A DNA stretch of 64,000 nt from the NCBI RefSeq assembly GCF_001620365.2, contig NZ_LQMT02000032.1, positions 43,836 through 107,835 on the forward strand, given 5' to 3'. The notes below the pieces were generated by a model. The model did no database searches. It was not told the origin of the DNA and was given only the letters and a program-made list of their open reading frames with translations. Positions 42,788 to 51,991 of this stretch are shown piece by piece (within the stretch, counting starts at the first letter, position 1; every line of letters starts with the position of its first letter). Source of the DNA: Amycolatopsis keratiniphila subsp. keratiniphila. Its GTDB lineage: Bacteria; Actinomycetota; Actinomycetes; Mycobacteriales; Pseudonocardiaceae. The translations under genes and the position numbers were made by a program.

Positions 42788-44434
42788 GTGGCAGTGGGCG
42801 ATCACCCGGCACAGCGGGACACGGACGAAGACCGGGCTTCAGGGCCCGTGGCGACGCTCGTGCCCGGGCGCCCGCACGATCCGGAACCCCTGGACGACAA
42901 GGAACTGCGCGGGCTGAACGTGGTCCGCCGGTTCGGCGCGGTCGGCTCCCTGTTCCTCGCCCTCGGCTCGCTCGGCGCGGGTGCCGCCCCGGTGATCAAC
43001 CCGGTGCAGGAGATCCCGGTCCTGCGGCTGTTCACCCGGATCCCGATGGTCTCGCTCGCGATGGGCCTGGCCGGGATGGCGATCATCGTGCTCAGCTGGC
43101 TGCTGCTCGGCCGGTTCGCGCAGCCCGCGCGCCGCCGCCTCGCCACCCAGGGCCAGCTCGCCCGCACGATCGCGCTCTGGTGCACGCCGCTGCTGTTCAT
43201 CCCGCCGCTGTTCTCCCGCGACGTCTACAGCTATCTCGCGCAGAGCGAGATCGTCGCCCGCGGGATGGACCCGTACTCCCTCGGCCCGGCCGAAGCGCTC
43301 GGCGTCTCCGACCCACTGACCTCGGGTGTCTCCAACATGTGGCGCGAGACCCCGGCGCCCTACGGCCCGCTGCTGCTGCGGCTCGGCGGCTGGCTCGCCC
43401 CGCTGAGCAGCGGCAACATCGTCACCGGCGTGCTGCTGCAACGCGGGCTCGCGCTGATCGGCGTCATCCTGATCATCTGGGCGCTGCCCCGGCTGGCCCG
43501 GCGGTTCGGCGTGCAGCCCGCGACCGCGCTGTGGCTCGGCGCGGCGAACCCGCTGCTGATCTTCCACTTCGTCGCCGGCGCCCACAACGACGCGCTCGCG
43601 ATCGGGCTCATGGTGGCCGGTCTGGAGGTCGGCCTCCAGCGGATGCCGGTGCGGTTCAAGAACGACGAACCACCGCCGCTGGCCAAGGGCGAACTCCTCT
43701 ACATCGGGCTCGGAGTGGCGCTCATCACGCTCGGCGTAGCGGTGAAGATCAACGCGATCCTGGCGCTGCCGTTCTTCACGGTGATGGTGGCCAGACGCTG
43801 GCACGGCCGGATCAAGGACCTGCTCACCGCGGCGGTGCCGATGGCGTTGCTGTTCGGCGTGACCCTGGTGGCGGTCTGTTACGGCACCGGTCTCGGCTTC
43901 GGCTGGGTCGGCGCGCTCGGGACGCCCGGACTGGTCCGCTCGTGGATCTCGCCGACTTCGGAACTCGCCGCGCTCGGCGGCGTCCTCGGCATCGCGCTCG
44001 GTCTCGGCAACCACACCAACGCGATGGTGCCGATCCTTGGCGCGCTCGGCTATCTCGTCGCGGGCGCGGTGACGGTCAAGTTCCTCTGGGACAGCTTCAA
44101 ATGGCGCTACCGGCCGATCATCGGCCTCGGTGTCTCGCTCGGCGCGGTGATGGTGCTGCACGTCGCGCTGCAACCCTGGTACCTGCTGTGGGCGATCATC
44201 CCGCTCGCCGCGGCGGCGGGGACCTCGCGGTTCCGCATCGCCGCGACGATCGTCACCGCCGTCCTGCCGTTCCTCCTGCCGACGACGGGGAGCACCTTCG
44301 AGGGCCGCGGGTTCGTCCTGCCGTTCGCGTGGGCGGCGGCCGGGGTCGTCACGCTGCTGGGGCTGTTCATCGTCCACCGCCTCTCACCACTGCTGCTGTC
44401 CAGACCGTCCCCGGAGCATTCGGTCCCGGCGTGA
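42788..44434 (+). CDS. mptB: Alpha-(1->6)-mannopyranosyltransferase MptB
   Basis: 548 aa from a GTG. About 13 membrane segments are visible. The first loop has SRDVYSYLAQSEIVARGMDP, followed by APYGPLLLRLGGWL, the GT-C pattern of MptA/MptB with catalytic Asp near the first loop. It extends the mannan core of lipomannan/lipoglycan from polyprenyl phosphomannose at the outer face of the membrane. It has the same position beside sufR as Rv1459c beside Rv1460 in M. tuberculosis. Confidence 0.88.
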   Translation: MAVGDHPAQRDTDEDRASGPVATLVPGRPHDPEPLDDKELRGLNVVRRFGAVGSLFLALGSLGAGAAPVINPVQEIPVLRLFTRIPMVSLAMGLAGMAIIVLSWLLLGRFAQPARRRLATQGQLARTIALWCTPLLFIPPLFSRDVYSYLAQSEIVARGMDPYSLGPAEALGVSDPLTSGVSNMWRETPAPYGPLLLRLGGWLAPLSSGNIVTGVLLQRGLALIGVILIIWALPRLARRFGVQPATALWLGAANPLLIFHFVAGAHNDALAIGLMVAGLEVGLQRMPVRFKNDEPPPLAKGELLYIGLGVALITLGVAVKINAILALPFFTVMVARRWHGRIKDLLTAAVPMALLFGVTLVAVCYGTGLGFGWVGALGTPGLVRSWISPTSELAALGGVLGIALGLGNHTNAMVPILGALGYLVAGAVTVKFLWDSFKWRYRPIIGLGVSLGAVMVLHVALQPWYLLWAIIPLAAAAGTSRFRIAATIVTAVLPFLLPTTGSTFEGRGFVLPFAWAAAGVVTLLGLFIVHRLSPLLLSRPSPEHSVPA

Positions 44435-44453
44435 GGCCGTATCGTGACCTGTC

Positions 44454-45380
44454 GTGAACGCCCCCGCCGTCGAGATCACCGGGCTGGTGAAGCGCTACGG
44501 ATCCACCACCGCCGTCGATGGACTCGACCTGCGGATGGAACGTGGCACCCTGCTCGCTCTGCTCGGCCCGAACGGGGCCGGCAAGACCACCACCGTCGAG
44601 ATCTGCGAAGGCTTCCTGCGGCCTGACGACGGCGAAGCCCGCGTGCTGGGCCTGAACCCGGCGCGCGACGGCGCGGCGCTGCGGCCGCGGATCGGCGTGA
44701 TGCCGCAGGGCGGCGGCGCGTATCCCGGCGTCCGCGCCGACGAGATGCTCGGCCTGGTCGCCGCGTGCGCCGCGAACCCGCTCGACCCGGCCTGGCTGCT
44801 GGACGTCCTCGGGCTTTCGGGAGCGAGGAAGACGCCGTTCAAACGGCTTTCCGGCGGGCAGCAGCAACGGCTCTCGCTCGCCTGCGCGCTCGTCGGGCGG
44901 CCGGAACTGCTCTTCCTCGACGAGCCGACGGCCGGCATGGACCCGCAGGCCCGGCGCCTGGTCTGGGATCTGCTCGAGGCACTGCGCGCCGACGGGGTCA
45001 GCGTGCTGCTCACCACGCATCTGATGGAGGAAGCCGAAACGCTGGCCGACACCGTGGTGATCGTCGATCACGGCAAGGTCGTCGTCGAAGGCTCCCCCCA
45101 GTCGCTGACCGTCGAAGCCGGCGAGACCGCGCAGCTGCGATTCAAGGCGCGTACGAAGCTCGACACCGCGCTGCTGACCGCGGCACTGCCCGAGGGACAC
45201 CTCGTCCACGAGTCGGCGCCGGGGACGTACCTCGTCGAGGGCGCGATCGACCCACAGGTGGTGTCGACGGTGACGGCGTGGTGCGCGCAGCAGGGTGTCA
45301 TGCCGGAGGAACTCCAGGTCGGCAGGCGCACGCTGGAAGAGGTCTTCCTGGAACTGACCGGACGGGAACTGCGCGCATGA
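44454..45380 (+). CDS. ABC transporter ATP-binding protein
   Basis: 308 aa from a GTG. Walker A GPNGAGKTTT, signature LSGGQQQRLSLA and Walker B LLFLDEPTAGMD are all intact. The C-terminal extension (about 215-308) is like that of DrrA/ABC-2 exporters. It overlaps the permease gene by four bases (ATGA). Related to Rv1458c in the syntenic M. tuberculosis locus. The substrate is unknown. Confidence 0.93.
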   Translation: MNAPAVEITGLVKRYGSTTAVDGLDLRMERGTLLALLGPNGAGKTTTVEICEGFLRPDDGEARVLGLNPARDGAALRPRIGVMPQGGGAYPGVRADEMLGLVAACAANPLDPAWLLDVLGLSGARKTPFKRLSGGQQQRLSLACALVGRPELLFLDEPTAGMDPQARRLVWDLLEALRADGVSVLLTTHLMEEAETLADTVVIVDHGKVVVEGSPQSLTVEAGETAQLRFKARTKLDTALLTAALPEGHLVHESAPGTYLVEGAIDPQVVSTVTAWCAQQGVMPEELQVGRRTLEEVFLELTGRELRA

Positions 45381-46174
45381 CGACTTCCACGCCTCGGTTC
45401 CCCGCGGGCACGTTCACCCCGGCCCCCGGTCGTGGTTCGCTCGGCAAGATGCTGCGCACGCACGCGAAGGTCGAGGCGAGCCTGACGCTGCGCCACGGCG
45501 AGCAGATCCTGCTGACCCTGCTCATCCCGCTCGCGCTGCTGATCGGCCTGTCGCTGCTGGACATCCTGCCGTCGTCACAGCTCGGCGGTTCGTCCAAAGT
45601 GGACTGGATCACGCCGAGGATCCTGGCACTGGCGGTGATGTCTTCGGCGTTCACCGGACAGGCCATCGCGCTGGGTTTCGACCGCCGTTACGGCGTCCTC
45701 AAACGGCTTTCCGCCACCGCGCTCCCCCGCTGGCTGCTCGTCGCGGGCCGGGTCGCCGCCGCACTGGTGGTGGTCGCGCTGCAGGCAGTGATCCTCGGTG
45801 TGGTCGCCGCGCTGCTGGGCTGGTCGCCGTCGCTCGGCGGCATCCTCGGTGCCATCCCGTTCCTGCTCGTCGGCACGCTCGCGTTCGGCGCACTGGGCCT
45901 GTTGCTCGGCGGGGCGCTACGCGCGGAGGCCGTACTGGCGCTGGCGAACATCGTCTGGTTCGTGCTGCTGCTCGCCGGCGGCATCCTGCTGGCTCCGTCG
46001 ACGATGCCGTCCGGCGTCGCGTGGATCGTCGAACTGCTGCCCTCGGGCGCGCTCGCCGAAGGCCTGCGCTCGGTGCTGCTGGACGGTTCGTTCGGCTGGG
46101 GCCCGTTCGCGGTGCTCGTCGGCTGGGGTGTCGTCGCGGGCGCGGTGGCGAGCAAGACCACTCGCCTGACCTGA
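45377..46174 (+). CDS. ABC-2 type transporter permease
   Basis: 265 aa. Six hydrophobic segments follow a cytoplasmic N-terminal stretch (about 1-45). GFDRRYGVLKRLSATALPRW is the conserved coupling region of ABC-2 permeases. It pairs with the preceding ATPase to form an exporter. It is followed by ctaA after 64 bp, as in the Rv1457c-Rv1456c arrangement. Confidence 0.9.
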   Translation: MTTSTPRFPAGTFTPAPGRGSLGKMLRTHAKVEASLTLRHGEQILLTLLIPLALLIGLSLLDILPSSQLGGSSKVDWITPRILALAVMSSAFTGQAIALGFDRRYGVLKRLSATALPRWLLVAGRVAAALVVVALQAVILGVVAALLGWSPSLGGILGAIPFLLVGTLAFGALGLLLGGALRAEAVLALANIVWFVLLLAGGILLAPSTMPSGVAWIVELLPSGALAEGLRSVLLDGSFGWGPFAVLVGWGVVAGAVASKTTRLT

Positions 46175-46238
46175 GGCGGCCGACACACCGCGTGTGGCCG
46201 GTGGAACGCTCTCAGGAACGGCGTTCTAGCATCGGACG

Positions 46239-47207
46239 GTGCCGTTCCAGAGCCTTGTAGCGCGTCTGCCGTATCCCTCGTTCGCGGTCCAGCGAGCGGT
46301 CGCGATAGCGGCGGTGATCGCACAGGCGGGTATCGGCGTCACCGGCTCGGTCGTCCGGGTCACGGGTTCGGGCCTCGGCTGCCCGACCTGGCCGCAGTGC
46401 GTCGAAGGCAGCATCGTGCCGGTCGCGCACCCCGAGTTCGACGCGCTCACCCAGTGGATCGAGTTCAGCAACCGGATGCTGACCGGGGTGGTCATCCTGG
46501 TCGCCGCGCTGTGCGTGATCACCGCGTGGCGCGTGCAGATCGAGCACCCGAGCCGCCGTCGCCTGGTGAAGCTGGCCTGGACGATGCCCGCCGGCGTGAT
46601 GCTGCAGGCCGTCGTCGGCGGGATCACCGTGCTCGCGAAACTCGAATGGTGGACCGTCGCGCTCCACTTCCTGGCCTCCACTCCCCTGGTCTGGCTCGCG
46701 GTGCTGCTGCTGCGGGCGTTCAAGGAGGGTGACGAGCCCGCGCGCTGGCTGATCCCGGACGCGGGCCGCAAGACGCTGATCGTGCTCGCTGCGGCCATGT
46801 GGGCCGTCCTCGTCGCGGGCACCGTCGTGACCGGCGCGGGCCCGCACGGCGGCGACCCCGGCACCCACCGGCTCCAGGCGCCGATCGAGACGCTCACCCA
46901 GGTCCATGGCGGACTGCTGGTGGTCTACCTGATCGTGCTGGCCGTCTTCGGGCTCCAGTTGATGCGGGGCGAGACGCCGAAGCCGGTGTGGCGGCGGTAC
47001 ACGATCGTGTGGGTCGTCGCGCTTTCCCAGGGCGTCCTGGGCTCGGTGCAGTACGCGCTCGGCGTGCCGGAGGCGCTGGTCTCGCTCCACGTCCTCGGCT
47101 CCGCGTTGGTGATCATCTCGACGGCCGCACTGTGGTGCGGTTCACGCGATCGTGGCTCCGCGCCGGTTTCGCCCGTCGCCGACCGGGAACTCGCCACTTC
47201 GAACTGA
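46239..47207 (+). CDS. ctaA: Heme A synthase (COX15/CtaA)
   Basis: 322 aa from a GTG with eight hydrophobic segments. Heme-ligand regions include FSNRMLTGVV, TVALHFLASTPLVWLA and ETLTQVHGGLLVVY. The Cys pair typical of one CtaA group is present in GLGCPTWPQC. It oxidises heme O to heme A for cytochrome aa3 oxidase; the heme O enzyme CtaB is encoded at 54.6-55.6 kb. Likely co-transcribed with the ABC genes. Confidence 0.93.
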   Translation: MPFQSLVARLPYPSFAVQRAVAIAAVIAQAGIGVTGSVVRVTGSGLGCPTWPQCVEGSIVPVAHPEFDALTQWIEFSNRMLTGVVILVAALCVITAWRVQIEHPSRRRLVKLAWTMPAGVMLQAVVGGITVLAKLEWWTVALHFLASTPLVWLAVLLLRAFKEGDEPARWLIPDAGRKTLIVLAAAMWAVLVAGTVVTGAGPHGGDPGTHRLQAPIETLTQVHGGLLVVYLIVLAVFGLQLMRGETPKPVWRRYTIVWVVALSQGVLGSVQYALGVPEALVSLHVLGSALVIISTAALWCGSRDRGSAPVSPVADRELATSN

Positions 47208-47321
47208 CCCCGTGGCAAACCGGACGTAACCCCCGGGCGGCGTGCTCGCCAGACACTGCCCTTACGCTGCGCTCGGTGCCCCACTCGGGGGTCACCACCG
47301 AGTCGAGGCACGAGGTGTCGC

Positions 47322-48269
47322 ATGACCGCCAGCACCGAGCCGGACGCACCGGCCAGTCCGTCCAAACCCCTGATCTCCCACCGCCGGGGTTCCGGCGAGA
47401 TGCTCATACTCAAGACCTTCCTGCTGGTCCCGTTCGTCGCGCTGCTCGCCGCCGTGCCGATCGTGTGGGGTTGGGGCATGACCTGGGTCGATCTGGCGCT
47501 GGCGGCGGTGTTCTACACCCTCGGGACGCTCGGGGTGACCGTCGGCTACCACCGCTACTTCACCCACGGCGCGTTCAAGGCCGGGCGCCCGCTGCGGGTC
47601 GCGCTCGCCATCGCCGGGAGTTTCGCGGTGCAGGGTTCGGTGATCTTCTGGGTGGCCAGCCACCGTCGCCACCACGCCTTCGCCGACCGTGAAGGCGACC
47701 CGCACTCCCCCTGGCTGTTCGGGACGTCGCCCGGAGCGCTGCTGCGCGGCTTCTGGCACGCGCATATGGGCTGGATGTTCAGCCGCGAGGTGACCAACTA
47801 CGACCGGTTCGCGCCGGATCTGGTGGCGGACAAGGATCTTCGCGTGGTGAACCGCTACTTCTGGCTGTGGATCACGCTGAGCCTCGCGCTGCCCGCGGTC
47901 CTCGGCGGACTGATCAGCTGGTCGTGGTGGGGCGTGGTGACCGGGTTCTTCTGGGCCGGGCTGGTCCGGATCGCGTTCCTGCACCACGTCACCTGGTCGG
48001 TGAACTCGATCTGCCACCTGGTCGGCGAGCGCCCGTTCGCCAGCCGGGACAAGGCGGCGAACTTCTGGCCGCTGGCGATCCTGTCCATGGGCGAGTCGTG
48101 GCACAACTCCCACCACGCCGACCCGACCTGCGCGCGGCACGGTGTCCTGCGCGGACAGGTCGACGTGTCCGCGCGGGTGATCTGGCTGTTCGAGAAGTTC
48201 GGCTGGGCGCGGGACGTGCGGTGGCCGAAGCCGGAGCGCCTGGCCGCGAAACTCGTCAAACCCGCCTGA
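47322..48269 (+). CDS. Acyl-CoA/lipid delta-9 fatty acid desaturase
   Basis: 315 aa. Three histidine boxes bind the di-iron centre: HRYFTH, HRRHHAF and WHNSHH. Hydrophobic segments flank the boxes, as for stearoyl-CoA desaturases of the membrane. It introduces a double bond in saturated acyl chains; oleate-type products may also feed the CFA-like methyltransferase at 1.9 kb. The ATG at 47322 lacks a strong ribosome site. A family B hairpin follows. Confidence 0.93.
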   Translation: MTASTEPDAPASPSKPLISHRRGSGEMLILKTFLLVPFVALLAAVPIVWGWGMTWVDLALAAVFYTLGTLGVTVGYHRYFTHGAFKAGRPLRVALAIAGSFAVQGSVIFWVASHRRHHAFADREGDPHSPWLFGTSPGALLRGFWHAHMGWMFSREVTNYDRFAPDLVADKDLRVVNRYFWLWITLSLALPAVLGGLISWSWWGVVTGFFWAGLVRIAFLHHVTWSVNSICHLVGERPFASRDKAANFWPLAILSMGESWHNSHHADPTCARHGVLRGQVDVSARVIWLFEKFGWARDVRWPKPERLAAKLVKPA

Positions 48270-48283
48270 CCCCCTAGCGCGCT

Positions 48284-48330
48284 ATGAACGGGCCGTTCCT
48301 TGCAAATTTTGCAAGGAACGGCCCGTTCAT
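48284..48330. terminator. Long perfect hairpin, family B (third copy)
   Basis: The 23-nt arms (48284-48306 and 48308-48330) are perfectly complementary around one base. It is nearly identical to the hairpin at 562-616. It lies between the convergent stops of the desaturase and the ATP-grasp gene. Confidence 0.65.
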
Positions 48331-48339
48331 GGCATCGGG

Positions 48340-49206
48340 TCAGGCGAGTTGCTGGCGGACGGCGGAGGCGAACCGCCAGGCCGCGGCGGCATCGGTCTGC
48401 CGGAACCCGAGCGAAGGCTCGACGAGCTCCAGCTCCAGTAGCAGTGGCCTGCCGTCCGGCCCGGCGACGAGGTCCACCCGGGCGTAGAGCAGCTCCGCGC
48501 GCAGGATGCCCAGCAGCGCCGCCGTCGCGTCCAAAGCGTCTTCGGCCAGCGCGCGGAATCCCGCGGCCGGCTGCACGGGCGCGAGTTTCTCCGTCACGTA
48601 CAGCCCGGATTCGTCGAGTTCCCGGCCCAGCATCGCGGCCTTCGAGAACGCGTGCGAGTACACGCCGCCGAAGTACACCAGCGCGATCTCACCCGCACTG
48701 TCCACACTGGACTGATAAGGCTGGAGCAGCACGGTGTTCCCGTCCGCCTGCAACCCCGACAGGTGCGCGGCGGCCGCGTCGCCCTCGGTGAACCGGCCCG
48801 CTCCGCGCGAACCGGCGCCGATGGCGGGCTTCAGCACGAACTCGCCCTTGGGCCAGCGCGGTGCCTTGTCGTCCGGCGCGATCAGCGTCGTCGGCACGAC
48901 CGCCACCCCGGCGTCGCCGAGTTCGGCAAGGTAGGACTTGTCGGTGTTCCAGCGCACGACTTCGGCCGAATTGGACAACGACGGCACGGACTCGGTCCAG
49001 GACAGGAACTCGTCGTGGCGCTCCGCGTAGTCCCAGGTGGCGCGCAGCACGACGATGTCCGCGGCGCCGAAGTCGACCGTCGTGTCGTCCCAGGCGGCCC
49101 AGCGGGTCTTGAAACCGAGGTCGGCCAGCGCCTCGGGAACGGCGTGTTCGTCGCCGTCGCCTTCCGGCAGCGTGGAGCAGGCGACGAAGATCGCGGAGCC
49201 GCTCAC
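48340..49206 (-). CDS. ATP-grasp domain protein
   Basis: 288 aa from GTG 49206, which overlaps the preceding stop (GTGA). Recognisable ATP-grasp elements are WPKGEFVLKPAIGAGSRGAG (phosphate loop), LLQPYQSSVDSAGEIALVYF and YARVDLVAGPDGRPLLLELE with metal-binding acidic residues. These enzymes ligate an acyl phosphate to an amine, as in glutathione-synthetase-like or RimK enzymes. The substrate is unknown. It is coupled to the small gene upstream. Confidence 0.85.
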   Translation of the reverse strand: MSGSAIFVACSTLPEGDGDEHAVPEALADLGFKTRWAAWDDTTVDFGAADIVVLRATWDYAERHDEFLSWTESVPSLSNSAEVVRWNTDKSYLAELGDAGVAVVPTTLIAPDDKAPRWPKGEFVLKPAIGAGSRGAGRFTEGDAAAAHLSGLQADGNTVLLQPYQSSVDSAGEIALVYFGGVYSHAFSKAAMLGRELDESGLYVTEKLAPVQPAAGFRALAEDALDATAALLGILRAELLYARVDLVAGPDGRPLLLELELVEPSLGFRQTDAAAAWRFASAVRQQLA

Positions 49207-49511
49207 TTCCCCGCCATCCGGCGACGGTGCTCGGCGCCGATCTTGGTGGCCTTCACGGTCTCGCTGTCCCACTCGGCGGGCTCGAGGTCTTCGACGGCCT
49301 CGACCAGCGCCTCGCCCGCCTCCACGGAGGCGACGACGACGTCGCCGAGCGCACCGTCGGCGCCCACGAGCACGACCCGCGCGCCGGCCCGGCCGATGTT
49401 CTCCACCACCGCGCGCGACGGCTTCCCGTGCCGCTTCACGAAGTCTCGGGCGGCCGCGACCTGGCGCGACGTGGGGGCGGCGGTCTCGGTCTTCTCTTCG
49501 GTCTCAGCCAC
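49203..49511 (-). CDS. Small conserved hypothetical protein, partner of ATP-grasp gene
   Basis: 102 aa, acidic. No known motif is recognised. ARDFVKRHGKPSRAVVENIG and a C-terminal KIGAEHRRRMAGK stretch are the most distinctive parts. The Val/Ala/Asp-rich middle is probably a small alpha/beta domain. The 4-bp overlap with the ATP-grasp gene suggests it assists that enzyme or is its substrate; this is inference. Confidence 0.7.
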   Translation of the reverse strand: MAETEEKTETAAPTSRQVAAARDFVKRHGKPSRAVVENIGRAGARVVLVGADGALGDVVVASVEAGEALVEAVEDLEPAEWDSETVKATKIGAEHRRRMAGK

Positions 49512-49606
49512 GCGCCGAGCTTAACCGCGAAAGGCCCGGGACGCGGAATAACCGTGGCGTCGGCCATAGTTGTCCCGGTCGGAACGACCTTGAACGAGGA
49601 GGATGT

Positions 49607-50578
49607 ATGCCCGCGGCAGTACAGATCCGGCGAACCGGTGGCCCCGAAGTCCTTGAGCTGTCGGAAGTCGAGGTCGGCGATCCCGGTGCCGGGGAGCTGC
49701 TCGTGGACGTCGCGGCGGCGGGCGTCAATTACATCGACACCTACCACCGTGAGGGCATCTACCCGGTCGACACGCCGTTCATCCTCGGCATGGAGGGTGC
49801 CGGCACGGTGGCCGCGGTCGGCGCGGACGTGACCGGGTTCGCCGTCGGCGACCGGGTCGCCTGGCAGGGTTCGCTGGGCAGCTACGCCCAGCGTCGTCTT
49901 GTCCCGGCCGCGATCGCGGTGAAGATCCCGGACGGCGTGTCCGAGGAGACCGCCGCCGCCACGATGCTCCAGGGGATCACCGCGCACGCGCTGATCGCCT
50001 CGACCTACGAGGTCAAGGCCGGTGACGACGTGCTGATCCACGCCGCGGCGGGCGGGATGGGCCTGCTGCTGGTCCAGCTGGCCAAGGCGCGCGGTGCCCG
50101 GGTGATCGGCACCGTCTCCACCGACGAGAAGGCCGAACTCGCCAGGCAGGCGGGCGCGGACGACGTCATCCGCTACGACCAGGTCGACTTCGCCAAGGCC
50201 ACCCGCGACCTCACCGGCGGCAAGGGGGTCGAGGTCGTTTACGACGGCGTCGGCAAGTCCACTGTGGACGGCAGCCTGGCGAGCCTGAAGATCCGCGGCC
50301 TGCTCGCCCTCTACGGCGCGGCCAGCGGTCCGGTGCCGCCGATCGACCCCCAGCTGCTCAACCGCAGCGGCTCGGTGTACCTCACCCGCCCGACCTCCGC
50401 GCACTACGTGCTCACCCGCGAGGAACTGGAGTGGCGCGTGAACGAGCTGTTCGCCGCCGTTCAGGACGGCTCGCTGAACATCCGGATCGGCGGCCGCTAC
50501 CCGCTGGCCGACGCCCGTCAGGCGCACGAAGACCTCCAGGGGCGCCGCACCACCGGCAAGCTCCTGCTGATCCCGTGA
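49607..50578 (+). CDS. qor: NADPH:quinone oxidoreductase (zinc-free MDR family)
   Basis: 323 aa from ATG 49607, with GAGGAGGA 4-5 nt upstream. The N-terminal GroES-like domain has VNYIDTYHREGIYP and GMEGAGTV. The cofactor site is AAAGGMGLLLVQLAKARGARVIG. The zinc-binding Cys are absent, as expected for quinone reductases. It reduces quinones with NADPH. It matches the position of Rv1454c (qor) near ctaB and ctaA in M. tuberculosis, and overlaps the GNAT gene by four bases. Confidence 0.92.
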   Translation: MPAAVQIRRTGGPEVLELSEVEVGDPGAGELLVDVAAAGVNYIDTYHREGIYPVDTPFILGMEGAGTVAAVGADVTGFAVGDRVAWQGSLGSYAQRRLVPAAIAVKIPDGVSEETAAATMLQGITAHALIASTYEVKAGDDVLIHAAAGGMGLLLVQLAKARGARVIGTVSTDEKAELARQAGADDVIRYDQVDFAKATRDLTGGKGVEVVYDGVGKSTVDGSLASLKIRGLLALYGAASGPVPPIDPQLLNRSGSVYLTRPTSAHYVLTREELEWRVNELFAAVQDGSLNIRIGGRYPLADARQAHEDLQGRRTTGKLLLIP

Positions 50579-51102
50579 CGGCGCTCTGGCCGGAGGAGGT
50601 CCGGCTCACCGGCGAGGGGCTCGTTCTGCGGGAGTGGGCCGAGGACGACATCGCGTTCATGCCGGGGCTGTTCGACAACCCCGCGGTCGCGCGGTTCACG
50701 CCGCTGCCCTCCCCGTTCGACGAGGTGGCGGCGAAGGCGCACTACGAGAAGTACGTCGCTCGCCGTACCGAGGGCACGGGGCTGCGGCTGGCCATCACGG
50801 CCGACGGCGGCGAGCCGCTCGGCGAGGTGGTCCTGTTCCTGAAGGACGGCGCGGCCGAGCTCGGGTACGCCGTCGGGCCCGCCCACCGCGGGCGGGATCT
50901 GGCGGCGCGGTCGCTGCGGGTGCTCACCGCGCACGCGCTGGACCTCGGGCTGGGACCGCTCCAGCTGAAGATCGACGCCGAGAACGCGGCCAGCGCGGCC
51001 GTCGCCCGCCGCGTCGGTTACGCCCTGACCGACCTGCCGCCCGAGGCGAAGGTCGAGAAGGGCTTGGAGATCACGCTACTCACCTGGGAGTACCAAGGCT
51101 GA
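50575..51102 (+). CDS. GNAT-family N-acetyltransferase
   Basis: 175 aa from GTG 50575, overlapping the qor stop (GTGA). RimJ-type features are LVLREWAEDDIAFM near the start and AELGYAVGPAHRGRDLAARS, the acetyl-CoA loop. Then comes LKIDAENAASAAVARRVGY. The substrate is unknown; it may modify a protein N-terminus or small molecule. A family D hairpin follows the stop. Confidence 0.88.
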   Translation: MTALWPEEVRLTGEGLVLREWAEDDIAFMPGLFDNPAVARFTPLPSPFDEVAAKAHYEKYVARRTEGTGLRLAITADGGEPLGEVVLFLKDGAAELGYAVGPAHRGRDLAARSLRVLTAHALDLGLGPLQLKIDAENAASAAVARRVGYALTDLPPEAKVEKGLEITLLTWEYQG

Positions 51103-51106
51103 TGGG

Positions 51107-51165
51107 AAGTCCGTGAAGGCCTCCTTGAGGGACTCTGGGTCCCTCAAGGAGGCCTTCACGGACTT
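51107..51165. terminator. Long perfect hairpin, family D
   Basis: The 27-nt arms (51107-51133 and 51139-51165) are perfectly complementary around TCTGG. Stem core GTGAAGGCCTCCTTGAGG is again quasi-palindromic. It lies 4 bp past the GNAT stop and 4 bp before the cold-shock-like stop, so it is shared by convergent genes. Confidence 0.65.
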
Positions 51166-51169
51166 CAGG

Positions 51170-51412
51170 TCATCGCACGCGGACCCAGAGCGCCCGCAGC
51201 CGGAACTCGTCCTGTTCCGCGTGCTCGACGGTCAGCTCGACCTCGTCGCCCACGTCGAGCTTCCGGAACTCGCCGGGGCCGAAGCCCTCCAGCATCGAGT
51301 AATGGACCCAGATCGGGTCGGCGAAGTCAGCCGACTCGACCACTCCCCAGCCGTCGTCCACCAGCCAGGAACGAACCCGGCCCCGGTGGACACGGCCGTC
51401 GGAGGTCCCCAT
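51170..51412 (-). CDS. Divergent cold-shock-domain protein
   Basis: 80 aa. The OB-fold pattern of CspA is present (GRVRSWLVDDGWGVVES, then DPIWVHYSML), but the nucleic-acid-binding RNP1 (KGFGFI) reads DGWGVVES and RNP2 (VFVHFS) reads IWVHYS. It probably binds single-stranded nucleic acid weakly or a protein partner. The start overlaps the FKBP stop by one base (TGATG), suggesting co-expression. Confidence 0.8.
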   Translation of the reverse strand: MGTSDGRVHRGRVRSWLVDDGWGVVESADFADPIWVHYSMLEGFGPGEFRKLDVGDEVELTVEHAEQDEFRLRALWVRVR

Positions 51413-51981
51413 CAGCCCTTGTCGGTCGGGACGCTCACCGCGTCGGTCACGAACACCAGCGTCTCGTTCGGCTCGATGCCGTTCCCGCCCTGGCCGTAGC
51501 CGAGGTCCGGCGGGATGATCAGCAGCCGCCGCGCGCCCTGCTTGATCCCTTCGAGTCCCTGGTCCCAGCCCTTGATGACGTCACCGGCGCCGAGTGTCAG
51601 CTCGAACGGTTCGCCGCGGTCGAACGAGCTGTCCAGCTTCTGCTTGTTGGACCAGGTGACCAGCGAATAGTTCATCTTCAGCTTCGCGCCCGCCTTGGCG
51701 CCCTCGCCGGTGCCGGGCTCGAGGTCCTTGGTGATGAGCTTCTTCGGCGGATCGCAGTCGTCCGGGATGGTGATGGTCGGCGCCTCGCCGAACTTCCCGG
51801 TGGTCTTCACGTCCTCGGCCGTGCATTCCTTGCCCTTCGGGGCGGCCGGAGCCGACGACGCCTGCGACGCGGGGGCCGCACCGGAGGTCTGGGCCGAACC
51901 TGCGGTGTTCTGTTTCTCGCCACAGGCCGCCAGGGCGAGGACGCCCGCGCCGATGACCACGATCTTGCCGAATGTGCGCAT
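51412..51981 (-). CDS. FKBP-type peptidyl-prolyl isomerase lipoprotein
   Basis: 189 aa from ATG 51981 (MRTFGKIVVIGAGVLALAAC). The lipobox LAAC (Cys about 20) marks it for membrane anchoring outside the cell. A Ser/Ala linker (about 25-50) leads to the FKBP domain, with FELTLGAGDVIKGWDQGLEG and LLIIPPDLGYG. It catalyses proline isomerisation in exported proteins. An in-frame ATG at 52026 is less likely because it would precede the signal peptide. Confidence 0.92.
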   Translation of the reverse strand: MRTFGKIVVIGAGVLALAACGEKQNTAGSAQTSGAAPASQASSAPAAPKGKECTAEDVKTTGKFGEAPTITIPDDCDPPKKLITKDLEPGTGEGAKAGAKLKMNYSLVTWSNKQKLDSSFDRGEPFELTLGAGDVIKGWDQGLEGIKQGARRLLIIPPDLGYGQGGNGIEPNETLVFVTDAVSVPTDKG

Positions 51982-51991
51982 GCGGCCGACC

